Shown: in pieces, positions 38,201 through 43,324 of the stretch
Layout of the letters: every line of letters starts with the position of its first letter
How positions within the stretch are numbered: position 1 is the first letter of the stretch
NCBI RefSeq assembly: GCF_040115645.1
Contig: NC_089571.1
Location: 1,426,001 to 1,490,000 of the forward strand
Length of the DNA: 64,000 bases
Source of the DNA: Euwallacea fornicatus
Taxonomy: Eukaryota > Arthropoda > Insecta > Coleoptera > Curculionidae
Reading direction: 5' to 3'
The notes under the pieces: generated by a model
Databases searched by the model: none
What the model saw: the letters and a program-made list of their open reading frames with translations, nothing else
Told to the model about the DNA's origin: nothing
Position numbers and translations under genes: made by a program

Positions 38201-39123
38201 TATGCAAGTCAAAGCTGGATGCACTGTGTGCGAAAAGTGGATGGTTAGAGAAGAAGTGAAGATTCCATGGGTTTTATAAGACCTATGTAAAAGTAGGATA
38301 TAGGTAATAGAACCTTCAAACTGTTAAAAGTGATTTCTTGGTATCCAGTAAATATTTCTGGAAAAATTAGCAGAACATCAATAATTTAGAAATATGTACT
38401 GCTATTCCAGAATCCTAGTTCAAGCATGGGCAGGGTTTGAAATGTGGGTAAGTATAAATAATAGCACTTGTTACAATTAGATATGTACAGTTTTCCTAAT
38501 TAAGTGCTAAGTTCCATACTAAGACAAGACATATACTGAAAACTAAGTATAAAATATTTTCATAAATATGAGTGTGACACATGTTTAAAGGGAGTTCATG
38601 TTTAGAAATGGCTATTGTTGAGCCTTTTATAAGCCTGATCTGCAGACACATGGGGACATTCAGTCTGATGAATTTAAGAACTTTAATGTCTAATATTCTT
38701 GCAATGATCAATGAGGAATTTAACTGTTTCCAAACGTAAACTCGAAGTCCAGCAATACATTAAACTGAATAACTTTTACTTTCTAAATGGCAACCATTTT
38801 CTTAAAAAATTTTCTAATGTTTCACTATGATTTTTATTTTAGGGAAAACTAAGCTGTAGATCGATTTTTCTATTTAGAATTGCAAAATACGAGAAGAAAA
38901 CTGTTGAATAACAAAATTGATCCTTACCTGAGACCAATAATTCACCTTCTTCAGAAAATTCAATGGCATTCACACACCCATAATGAGCGACCAAATCCTT
39001 TCTATAAAAATTTCTTGCCTTCATTAATCGTTCTTTGAAAATTCGATTTTTTATCACTAAATGATTACTGTATTGTCTGTTCACAATATATGATAAAGGA
39101 TTTATTACCGATGACCCAGCCAT
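6426..39123 (-). CDS. DCAF5: DDB1- and CUL4-associated factor 5 (WD40 substrate receptor)
   Basis: Coding exons, 5' to 3' on the minus strand: 39123-38928, 18225-17991, 16835-16696, 16283-16154, 12960-12686, 12274-12137, 12072-11975, 11913-11823, 11776-11560, 10534-10379, 9256-9133, 9077-8939, 8819-8658, 6859-6426. All introns are GT-AG and the phases match. The total is 2535 bases (844 aa plus stop). An optional 48-bp exon is listed separately. Exons 1-6 encode a WD40 propeller (residues about 50-375) with DCAF5 hallmarks: FYRKDLVAHYGCVNAIEFS, VSGGDDRRVLLW, FSGGNDDQVIIHEV, ALRRRLPPVLYNTQ, SGSDDFNLYMWRVP, LKxx-type MKGHRSIVNQVRYN and ASSGVEKMIKLWS. The DDB1-contact WDxR box is intact once (WDCR, exon 4) and is YDIR in exon 3. 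SHDYSDQ and MMAFFDSLIQREIEGW follow. The rest is Ser/Asp/Lys-rich and probably disordered. Members recruit substrates to CUL4-DDB1 ligases. The start is the first in-frame ATG (MAGSSVINPLSY); upstream is presumed 5' UTR. Confidence 0.95.
7832..7987. repeat. Interspersed repeat, copy 1
   Basis: About 155 bases that recur in direct orientation at 9741-9900. Shared blocks include AACTTGACTTGTTT/GCCTGACTTGTTT, AAGTCAGGAAG, GCTAAGCTAACA, GTAAC.TTCCAA and CCACTGAAG. No TIR or coding potential is visible. It lies in the last DCAF5 intron (6860-8657). Confidence 0.7.
8181..8512. mobile_element. MITE-like element with GA-rich inverted arms
   Basis: Left arm GTAAGGCTAACTGGGCTGATTTCC, then GACGCACAGAGAGATTTC and TCTCTCACATC. 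The right arm is its complement in the same order: GATGTGAGAGAGA, GAAATCTCTCTCTGCGCGTC, TTGGCCCAAAGAGCCTTAC. The arms are about 75 bp around a core of about 180 bp. In the right arm the GA tract has expanded to about eight repeats. No coding capacity. It lies within the last DCAF5 intron. Confidence 0.65.
9468..9515 (-). other. Candidate 48-bp cassette exon of DCAF5
   Basis: On the minus strand a 48-base open block is flanked by a good acceptor (GCATTTTTAG) and a donor (GAG|GTACAA). Its length is a multiple of three, so inclusion between the exons at 10379-10534 and 9133-9256 keeps the frame. In the phase set by those neighbours it would encode a basic/aromatic stretch (RQLKNRPPLAYNLW). In the other open frame it reads QTIEESASTGIQPLVE, which looks more like the surrounding acidic tail but does not fit the phase. 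Cassette exon or chance; there is no transcript evidence. Confidence 0.3.
9741..9900. repeat. Interspersed repeat, copy 2
   Basis: Second direct copy of the repeat at 7832-7987, with scattered substitutions and small indels. It is in the intron between the DCAF5 exons at 10379-10534 and 9133-9256. Class unknown. Confidence 0.7.
10535..11559. other. DCAF5 intron, no other feature seen
   Basis: About 1 kb between two DCAF5 exons. I see no bounded repeat. The open frames at 11293-11547 (-) and 11424-11627 (+) overlap the exon edge or lack motifs. Confidence 0.4.
12429..12545. repeat. Near-perfect intronic hairpin
   Basis: The outer 29 bases (12429-12457, beginning CACCACGCATTCG) are perfectly complementary to 12517-12545. 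The pairing continues inward with a few mismatches (ATTTATCGAACCT against AGGTTCTATAAT), giving a stem of about 42 bp and a loop of about 32 bases. It sits in the DCAF5 intron 12275-12685, antisense or sense depending on which strand is transcribed. Candidates are a fold-back MITE, a microRNA-like or hairpin-siRNA precursor, or a recent palindromic duplication. No MITE-style TA-CAGGG ends are present. Confidence 0.8.
13035..13090 (+). mobile_element. hAT-type transposon terminus
   Basis: CAGGGGTTCCCAAACTTTTT followed by GAAGGTGGCGCCGCAC is the classic outer end of hAT-family elements (CAGxGGTTCxCAAACTTTTT). The expected complementary right end (AAAGTTTGGGAACCCCTG) is not in the window, so only one end is supported. 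Intron 12961-16153 of DCAF5. Confidence 0.55.
13091..15143. other. DCAF5 intron 4 sequence, mostly unassigned
   Basis: Contains decayed repeat-like sequence. A complement of the CAGCGTGTCC-type terminus (GGACACGCTGTATA) lies near 13975-13987, and paired AATTAGAGCA motifs lie near 14147 and 14878. Neither can be bounded as an element. No exon was recognised. Confidence 0.4.
15144..16060 (+). pseudogene. Tc1-like transposase relic
   Basis: The reading frame opens at 15144 with MPRGVHYSVSLQRQIISAF (paired HTH start typical of Tc1) but hits a stop within 40 codons. The middle has WRRFLFADESKFCIYGTDG (first catalytic Asp), VRRP-like TRRPLGQGLNP, GNIVAWGYFSAIGTGPIYRI, then MDRFVYQNMLDHAMLPYAEWEMPL and the FQHDN block around 15840. 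NPIENLREIVEEK-like sequence follows near 15950. Several stops and frameshifts, and no clean TIRs. Inserted in DCAF5 intron 4. Confidence 0.85.
17040..17600 (+). pseudogene. Transposase relic (IS630/Tc1/mariner type)
   Basis: Broken plus-strand segments in family order: VPQVENVAAVGHNVGEH (residues before the catalytic core; family VENIAAV...V.E.P), then a short helix-rich stretch, then SNRIVFSDGANFREF at about 17435-17475 (family: IIFSDEAHF). Intervening stops and frameshifts make it non-functional. It lies in the DCAF5 intron between exons 2 and 3. Boundaries are approximate because no TIRs were seen. Confidence 0.65.
18390..19609 (+). mobile_element. mariner element (mauritiana/irritans-like), degenerate
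   Basis: About 1.2 kb bounded by TIRs of about 31 bp: TTGGGTTGGTAGAAAAACC at the left and its complement GGT..TTTTTCTACCAACGTAA at the right. The transposase starts at 18578 with MEKKQIRTIFLCEL. Family blocks follow: RGRPSVI, TCDEKRILHDIRR (catalytic Asp), HWHQRKVMV, VWWSAAGLIHHSFL at about 19110-19160, ILLRDNAQPHVAQ (second Asp) and LPHPPNSPDLSPIDHHFFKHLD (third Asp). The length is normal for mariner, but frameshifts and stops break it. It is the first insertion within the 20.7-kb DCAF5 intron 1. Confidence 0.92.
19610..20164. other. Unassigned interval in DCAF5 intron 1
   Basis: A GC-richer patch at about 19735-19960 stands out from the AT-rich surroundings, but I recognise no coding motif or repeat boundary in it. 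Confidence 0.4.
20165..20229. repeat. TA-rich simple repeat
   Basis: ATAATATA repeats pass into about 20 uninterrupted TA/AT dinucleotides. The tract directly abuts the left end of the fold-back element at 20230, and a shorter (TA)n follows its right end at 21344. The element may have inserted into a TA microsatellite, or its TA target duplication expanded. Confidence 0.9.
20230..21343. mobile_element. Fold-back MITE with very long inverted arms
   Basis: Left arm 20230-20650 and right arm 21004-21343 are complementary along their whole length with few mismatches. Shared blocks run from CAGGGTG..GTCCTCGAATTGC at the tips to GGTTTCTGAGAAAAACGCAT at the inner end. The left arm has an extra block of about 85 bases at about 20284-20366. 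It is flanked by AAAAATA in both places, so the right arm probably lost it by a 7-base microhomology deletion. The central spacer is about 350 bases. There is no open reading frame. TA lies on both sides. It is related to the element at 51627-52096. Confidence 0.9.
21629..23707 (+). mobile_element. Tc1-like element with long TIRs, interrupted by a MITE
   Basis: TA-CAGTGGCGGGGAAAAGTGG at the left and CGCTACTG-TA at the right cap TIRs of about 200 bp (left to about 21825, right from about 23520). The TIRs share AACAACAAAAACGA.TAAATGTGGCGGAC. The plus-strand transposase is decayed but legible: AWSFARWKN.ESKFNFYPSDGIQC at about 22915-22985, KLGGGDVLAWGSFSGFGMGP at about 23042-23101, PAGSPDLNPAENL at about 23283-23320. 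A MITE of 607 bp (21833-22439) sits just inside the left TIR. Without it the element is about 1.47 kb, a normal Tc1 size. Several frameshifts make it dead. Confidence 0.9.
21833..22439. mobile_element. MITE nested inside the Tc1-like element
   Basis: 607 bp with TIRs of about 125 bp: CAGGGTGGTCATTTAGTGCGG..CTCGGAAGATTACGG at the left and the exact complementary order at the right. TA occurs on both flanks (21831-21832 and 22440-22441). The inner edges of both arms carry a second ATACAGGGT/ACCCTGTAT pair (about 21950 and 22310), so the core may itself be another insertion. Non-coding. Confidence 0.9.
24083..24245. repeat. Cluster of short degenerate repeats
   Basis: About four units of 21-28 bases resembling TTTCTACGTGTTCGTAATTT follow each other at 24083-24160, with CTACGCG and CACGTGCC variants. 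One inverted copy (AACTACGGGCACGTAGAAAT) lies at about 24219-24240. Function unknown. It lies in DCAF5 intron 1. Confidence 0.6.
24726..26330 (-). mobile_element. Tc3/mariner-like DNA transposon, nearly intact
   Basis: About 1.6 kb between TA-CAGGGCGTTTCAGAA and TTCTGGGACACCCTG. The minus-strand transposase is uninterrupted for 240 codons (25924-25202). It covers an N-terminal DNA-binding half and the first catalytic Asp in VILFTDEACFAGEGYF, then HIWSDQN, FSINVRAGIIRNQVIGPYLLP, LNGQIYLTFLQEILPELLENV and MWYQPNGVPAHF. The second Asp position of the usual QxDGAPAH motif reads Asn here. After 25202 a frameshift and one in-frame stop precede DWPARSPDLTPLDFFFWGHL (about 25190-25130) and QSMVRRATACQQAGGRNFEQLL. 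Few lesions suggest a comparatively recent copy. Confidence 0.9.
26331..27839. other. Unassigned interval in DCAF5 intron 1
   Basis: A solitary left terminus TACAGGGTGTTCCG lies at 26393 with no right partner found. At about 27570-27825 there are two to three degenerate copies of a block of about 120 bases: TTTCAGATAATGCCGATTAATG at 27664 and TTTTCAAATAATCGATTGACGG at 27784, both followed by CTTAACATA/CCTAACATA. No gene was recognised. Confidence 0.45.
27840..28715 (+). mobile_element. Internally deleted Tc1/mariner-type element
   Basis: 876 bp with TIRs of about 200 bp (CAGGGTGTTCATTTCAAAGCG at the left; the complement ending ATCACCCGG-TA at the right). The core keeps only a C-terminal transposase piece, 28179-28394: EKWIGRRGALEWPARSPDLSPLYFFLQSHF (family: WIGRGGPIEWPARSPDLTPLDFFLWG). 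The usual Leu-Asp after SPDLSP has become Leu-Tyr, so the third catalytic Asp region is damaged. This is the typical structure of a non-autonomous deletion derivative. Confidence 0.85.
28716..29921. pseudogene. Interval with a Tc1-like transposase fragment
   Basis: A plus-strand fragment at about 29038-29103 reads ESPELNPIEHLWEHLRREIRDR, matching the third-Asp region of Tc1 transposases (SPDLNPIEHLWDELxRRVR). Upstream sequence from about 28870 is too decayed to align by eye and no TIRs were found. The remainder, to 29921, holds no gene I can support. Confidence 0.65.
29922..31906 (+). mobile_element. DNA transposon with ~360-bp TIRs, degenerate
   Basis: 1985 bp between TA-CAGGGTGGCCGTTT and AAACGGCCACCCTG-TA. 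The arms are complementary for about 360 bp, and both contain ACCAAGATGGCGG (30176 region and 31644-31656). The plus-strand transposase remains are LNVWAGTFVN.Q at 30901 onward, then QQDGAAPHYAPTIRRGLDQTFPGQ-like sequence spread over two frames at 31080-31150, then a decayed SPDLTPLDF region. Stops and frameshifts are frequent. It lies in DCAF5 intron 1. Confidence 0.88.
31907..32813. other. Unassigned interval in DCAF5 intron 1
   Basis: No bounded repeat or coding motif recognised. Open frames here are short and without motifs. Confidence 0.4.
32814..34332 (-). mobile_element. DNA transposon with CAGTATGTCCCCGGATGG termini
   Basis: 1.52 kb flanked by TA on both sides. TIRs: CAGTATGTCCCCGGATGGGG at the left, the complement CATCCGGAGACATGCTG at the right, extending about 70 bp with mismatches. 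Minus-strand transposase remains at about 33100-33740 include a PPRSPDSTTADFYLWGRLK segment (33240-33305; family PPRSPDLTPLDFYLWG) and scattered upstream pieces near 33500-33650. Many stops. The termini differ from the CAGGGTG group, so it is a separate family. Confidence 0.8.
34333..34960. other. Unassigned interval in DCAF5 intron 1
   Basis: Contains one unpaired CAGGGTGTCTGCG terminus-like motif near 34474. Nothing else was recognised. Confidence 0.4.
34961..36304 (-). mobile_element. DNA transposon with ~300-bp TIRs, mostly deleted core
   Basis: The left tip (TGCATGTCAATTGGAAAACG) and right tip (complement of CAGCGTGTCCATTTGGAAACG) begin arms of about 300 bp. The arms share AACGAACCACCC, TATGCAAAAACACGT.GATTTTATT, GCATACACCCTCAAG and GAGTTATACCTCATTTGAAAGGTC. 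The right tip is followed by TA. Inside, minus strand 35354-35575, a transposase C-terminal relic reads IEGWPPRLPDLTHLDFFFGCIL (family: WPPRSPDLTPLDFFLWG). A partial copy of one arm occurs at 45163-45258. Confidence 0.85.
36305..38927. other. DCAF5 intron 1, 5' portion
   Basis: About 2.6 kb next to DCAF5 exon 1. One possible LINE relic is listed separately; otherwise I see no repeat boundary or exon. Open frames at 37609-37791 and 38496-38711 have no motif. Confidence 0.4.
36617..36841 (-). pseudogene. Possible LINE endonuclease remnant
   Basis: A 74-codon minus-strand frame contains NNIIILGNINIDFL, close to the (D)IIxLGDFNIDxL block of AP-endonuclease domains of non-LTR retrotransposons. 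The preceding Leu/Phe-rich stretch (FPPFSSVFKCLEAVFF) resembles the usual helix before it. Asp of the GDFN motif reads Asn. No reverse transcriptase was found nearby, so the assignment rests on one motif. Confidence 0.4.
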
Positions 39124-40021
39124 TGTTAAAAATTTGTAAATTCTTTCACGACAAAATGCAAAGTATTGTTGACAAAACGGCGGCTCAACGTCGAATGGAA
39201 TGGCTGGATGTCAGAATCAGCTGTTTTTGATTATGGTTTACTTGCCGTCCTACTCCTCAGCCGCTGCTGCGATTGCGTTTCCGGTAGCGACGCAGTGGGA
39301 TGTGCGCATAAAAGTTAGAGAAGATCGAAAATGAAGAAAAAAGAGAATAAAAAGTGCATTCGTATTAAATTCAATCACGATTAGGCCCAAGATCATGTTG
39401 TAGACCTACGAAGAATTCGGGGGTGATTAGACCTGTTTCGGTTTCGACATATTAACGATCCGGGGGTCTCTAATGCATTGATGACGAAATCGAATCAAAC
39501 TCTTAACGCATTAAGAGCCCTCAATACTAAATGAGTGCGGAAAGCCTTCCCCTCCCTCTAAAAAAGGAAACGCAACGAGCGTTTCCCACAAGCACAAGCT
39601 TTTGTGTTTTTGGCATTTCAAAAAAAAAATAAAAATAAAAATAAAAATAAAAAAATAAAGAAAACCCAAAATAGATACCTTTGTGCCTGCAATAAACCCA
39701 TTAACCCATGAACTAATACGAGTTAAGCGTTCACAAGCAAAAGGATCTGTTCAAAGTTGAATTTTTACTTTGCAAAGAGAACTATTCGTATTGAGGCCGT
39801 TTCATACTATAACGACAGTCACGGTCTATCCACCTAAAGGTCGACATTTAATATACGGAAAAGTAATCAGTGTGTTCACACTAGGATGCAACTCAAAAGC
39901 ACCTATGCACTCTAAAGGAAGCGGCGCTCGTTTGAGTGTGAGTGTGAGCGTCGCTTGACTCATAATATGAAACGGGCTCTATGTCGCCTGGGACCTGACT
40001 TGCGCTTTTTCGCGATATACA
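39124..40021. promoter_or_regulatory. DCAF5 5' flank
   Basis: Sequence upstream of the DCAF5 start codon. The first 100 bases or so are GC-richer (CAAAACGGCGGCTCAACG at about 39174-39191) and presumably include the 5' UTR and core promoter. No TATA box in a convincing position. An A-rich simple repeat, AAAAT units, lies at 39619-39660. No gene was found. Confidence 0.45.
39619..39660. repeat. A-rich simple repeat (AAAAAT)n
   Basis: Five to six tandem AAAAAT units following a poly-A run. It is not preceded by any recognisable retroposon. Confidence 0.9.
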
Positions 40022-41694
40022 CAGGGTGTTCATTCAACAGCCCCTCGTACTCCTACGAGTTTATTTGTGATTTAATAAAAAAATCAATTACGGAAATGCA
40101 TGTGAGGTGAATGGAGGTTAATTTTGAAATTGGTGACAACCGAACAAGGTGTCCCAAAAAAGCGGGGCGTCAAAAAGTGTCTTTTATTTTTTTTTTAATG
40201 GGATTACCTGCATTTTTTTCACGTGGCATAATTCTCTCTTGAGTTTGTGTTAGTTTCTAGATTTTTTAACTCCGTGATGCAATGACTCGGAGCTATAACG
40301 CTTTAAAAAAAGATTTAGACACTTGCAGTGACTCATTAAAAAAATATACCACAGATAACTTTAGTTGGGTTTTGATAAATTTGGAATGGATTATGTAACA
40401 TCACCTTAGCAGGCACGAGTGGTCATTTAATGAAAAATACGTACAGGATGTTCACAATATAGCGACTTTAATTTTCTTGATTTTTCAGATGCGATGGTGT
40501 GATTTTTGTGACATAGGGAGCAAGGAAGTCCAGTTTTCTTTATTTTGGTACAAAATAATGTCACATTTATCCTAAACGTTAATGGAACTATTAATTCTTT
40601 CGGGAACACCTGCAATTCTTGTTAAGTACCTGAGTGTTAATCATGCGTGGCCATGGTTTCGATATTTTTTTGTTTTAAGTATTGATAGGTTAGTTACGGT
40701 TTTCTGGTTATTCGTAATTGGATTAAGCACACTCAACAAGAGCTCATTAGTATAATTTATGTAAATGGTCCATGTGATGGAAATAGTTTAATATCTGGGG
40801 CTTACGCACAAGAATTTCCTAACAGAGGACATACCGATGTAAGGAGCCTAGAGAGTCTGAAGGAACGTTTTAAACGGACAAGAAATATTAACTATGGAAA
40901 GAAAAGTCGTAACAAGAGAGTTTTAAGAGAAGAAAATGAATTGAATGTCGCGTTATCACTAGTAAAAAACCCAAGCACTAGCGTAAGAGGAACTGGTCAG
41001 GAGATGGATGAGCTGTCAAAACTTAAAACAAAAATCGAAACCATGGCAACGTATGCTAAATCTAAATACTCAGGCGCTAAGCTACGAGTGCAGGTTTCCC
41101 TGAAATAATTTATAACTCCATTAATATTTAAAGTAAATATTATATCATTTTATGCCAAAATGAAGAAAACTTAAATTCTTTTCGTTCTACATCACAAAAA
41201 CACACCATCCCATTTGAAAAAAACAACAAAATTGAGGTTGAAAAGGTCAAAAATTAAAGTTGTTGTTATGAATACTCTGTATGTATTTTTCACTAAATGA
41301 GTATTCGTGCCTGCTAAAGTAACGTTACATGAAAATCCGTCCTAAAATTATTGAAGTCAAACTTGAGGTAACGGTGATAATATTTTTTTACGAGACACTG
41401 CAAATGCCTAAAATTCCCTTTAAGACGTCTTACCTTCGAGTCGCTGCATTCCAAGGTGAAAAAATCCAGCAAGTAACACAGACTCAAAAAACGATTCTAT
41501 TATTAAAAAAAAATGCAGGTGGTCTTATTTAAAAAAATGGTATTTTGTGACGCTTCACTTTTTTGGGCCACCCTGTGGGTTGTCATTAATTTTACTCGCC
41601 CTCATTAGCCTCGTGTACTTTCCCATAATTGTTTTTTTTATGAAATCACAAATAAGCTCATAGGAGTCTGGAGAACTGTTAAATGGACACCCTG
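40022..41694 (+). mobile_element. Long-TIR element carrying only a transposase N-terminus
   Basis: 1.67 kb. The left arm (from CAGGGTGTTCATTCAACAG) and right arm (complement, ending GGACACCCTG-TA) are alignable for about 600 bp each, unusually long. The core of about 450 bases has a plus-strand frame open from about 40690 to a TAA near 41108. It reads ELISIIYVNGPCDGNS, YAQEFPNRGHTDVRSLESL, ERFKRTRNINYGKKSR and REENELNVALSLVKNPSTSVRG. This matches the N-terminal DNA-binding (helix-turn-helix) half of Tc1/mariner-superfamily transposases of the YPNRRHP..TF..L.ERL.RTGNV type. No ATG precedes the conserved part and no catalytic domain is present. It lies between DCAF5 and ZFPL1. Confidence 0.85.
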
Positions 41695-43324
41695 TATTTC
41701 CGATGTCCTTCAGGGTTTAGCCCATATTAGGTTGAGTCAAACTTTAAAAGTGAAGCGTTTACCAAAGCAGAGAATATTAGTTGTATTCCTTCAAAAATGA
41801 TGTCATGATAACACGAAGAAAAAAATTAGTTTATGATGGAAATTTGATGAATTGATTGAAGAAAGATGCATACAACACCTGTTATTATTTTCTTTTAATA
41901 GGGCTTTGGTATTGCTAAGTTGAGAAATTTGAGTAATTGTTTTAGCGTAATAAAAATCGCAACAAAACAACATAAAGAATTTCCCATTTGACAAAGTAAC
42001 ATTAAGACTTATCACAATTAAAATTAAAAAGATAACTGGGCAACAGATTAAAGTGCAAACGCATTGCTGTGTCATTTGGGCTGATGTTTTTCCACGTAAA
42101 TCCGGCAGAGCCACCTCAATTTGAAACGTATACGGTCAGCGAGAAGAAGGGCATAGGCCCACAGGAAATACCACGTAACACACCCTTCTTACCTGGCTTG
42201 GAGGATGGAACTTGTTCGTTCGTATTCAATTTGTCGCATTCGAAAATTTCGAAGGGCTTTCTGGTTAGTTAAGGGTAGTGTTAGGTTCTGAAAATGCATG
42301 TTCCCTAACTGCAGATTTTTCTATTTGCCCAGCCTGCCATGTTAATAAAAAAGCTCCACTTTCTGAATGTTAAGTTCTTTATAGTCAAAATTATATCGTT
42401 TTCGCCCAAATTTAATATTTACTCAAATGTGATTAATCAGTTCTACCAAGACCTTATCTACTTGAAATAATTTTTGCCGATTAGTATCAGGTAACTATTA
42501 AAGGTCTTTCTGCCCATTATTCATTTGATAATTAATTTTGTTAATGTATTTTCATGTTAACTAGAGAAACTGCAGATCGCATGCCACATTCTTCCATTAA
42601 TTTCGACTATTTTTCACATATTTTCATCTGTTCCGTTCATTGCTGTAAAATTAGGTAGGGATATGATAAATGATATGATCAATAGTCAATGAAAATCACT
42701 TTTGATTATAAAAAAAAAGTAATTTTTCATATATTCATAAATCTGTTTGATTAAAAGTTGTTATGTTGATAACAATTACGGAGCGTTCTATACAATAATT
42801 TGGAGCCTGCTAAGGTAATATTGGTGGAAAATTAACGGTAAATGAACATAAGCAAGCTATAGTGGTATAATATTAAAATAATGTATTTACAATTCATTAA
42901 AAATAAACAACTAATACAAATAAGCCATTAGGCACTCCTATTTAATATTTATCCATTGGGAACTCAGAAATAAATGGTTCAAGTTAAAGCATTTTATTTA
43001 GTTATGGTAGATGATCACTAACTGAAATTAAGTTTTGGTTCTTTTAAGGACAATTAGAGAGAGTTGTGAATGTGACCTACGATTGTTTTTAATAAAATTT
43101 CAACAAGTAACAGCCACTTTAAGGGCCTGGCGAGTGTTGAACTGATGTAGTCTCACAACATCGTTTAAAAAGAAAGTCCCATGTTGCAGGCAACCGCTAT
43201 AAAAAAACATACGTGTTTGGTAAATTTCTGGATACTGTTTCTCAAACATCTAAAACTCTGGAATTATGGTTACTTTTGTTCTAGCAGCTTAAATGTCTTT
43301 ACGAAATACTGCAAACGAAACATT
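41695..43324. other. Intergenic interval, ZFPL1 3' side
   Basis: AT-rich. The region 42069-42272 (+) has a short open frame with protein-like composition (discussed in findings). The ZFPL1 3' UTR should occupy the right end. No bounded transposon recognised. Confidence 0.4.
42993..42998 (-). terminator. Possible ZFPL1 polyadenylation signal
   Basis: AATAAA on the minus strand (TTTATT on plus), about 330 bases downstream of the ZFPL1 stop. In such AT-rich DNA a chance match is likely. Confidence 0.3.

Noticed and set aside
41803..42114. 103-codon minus-strand frame with a hydrophobic segment
   Set aside because: Composition is what AT-rich DNA gives by chance, and it overlaps a more protein-like plus-strand frame; no family resemblance.
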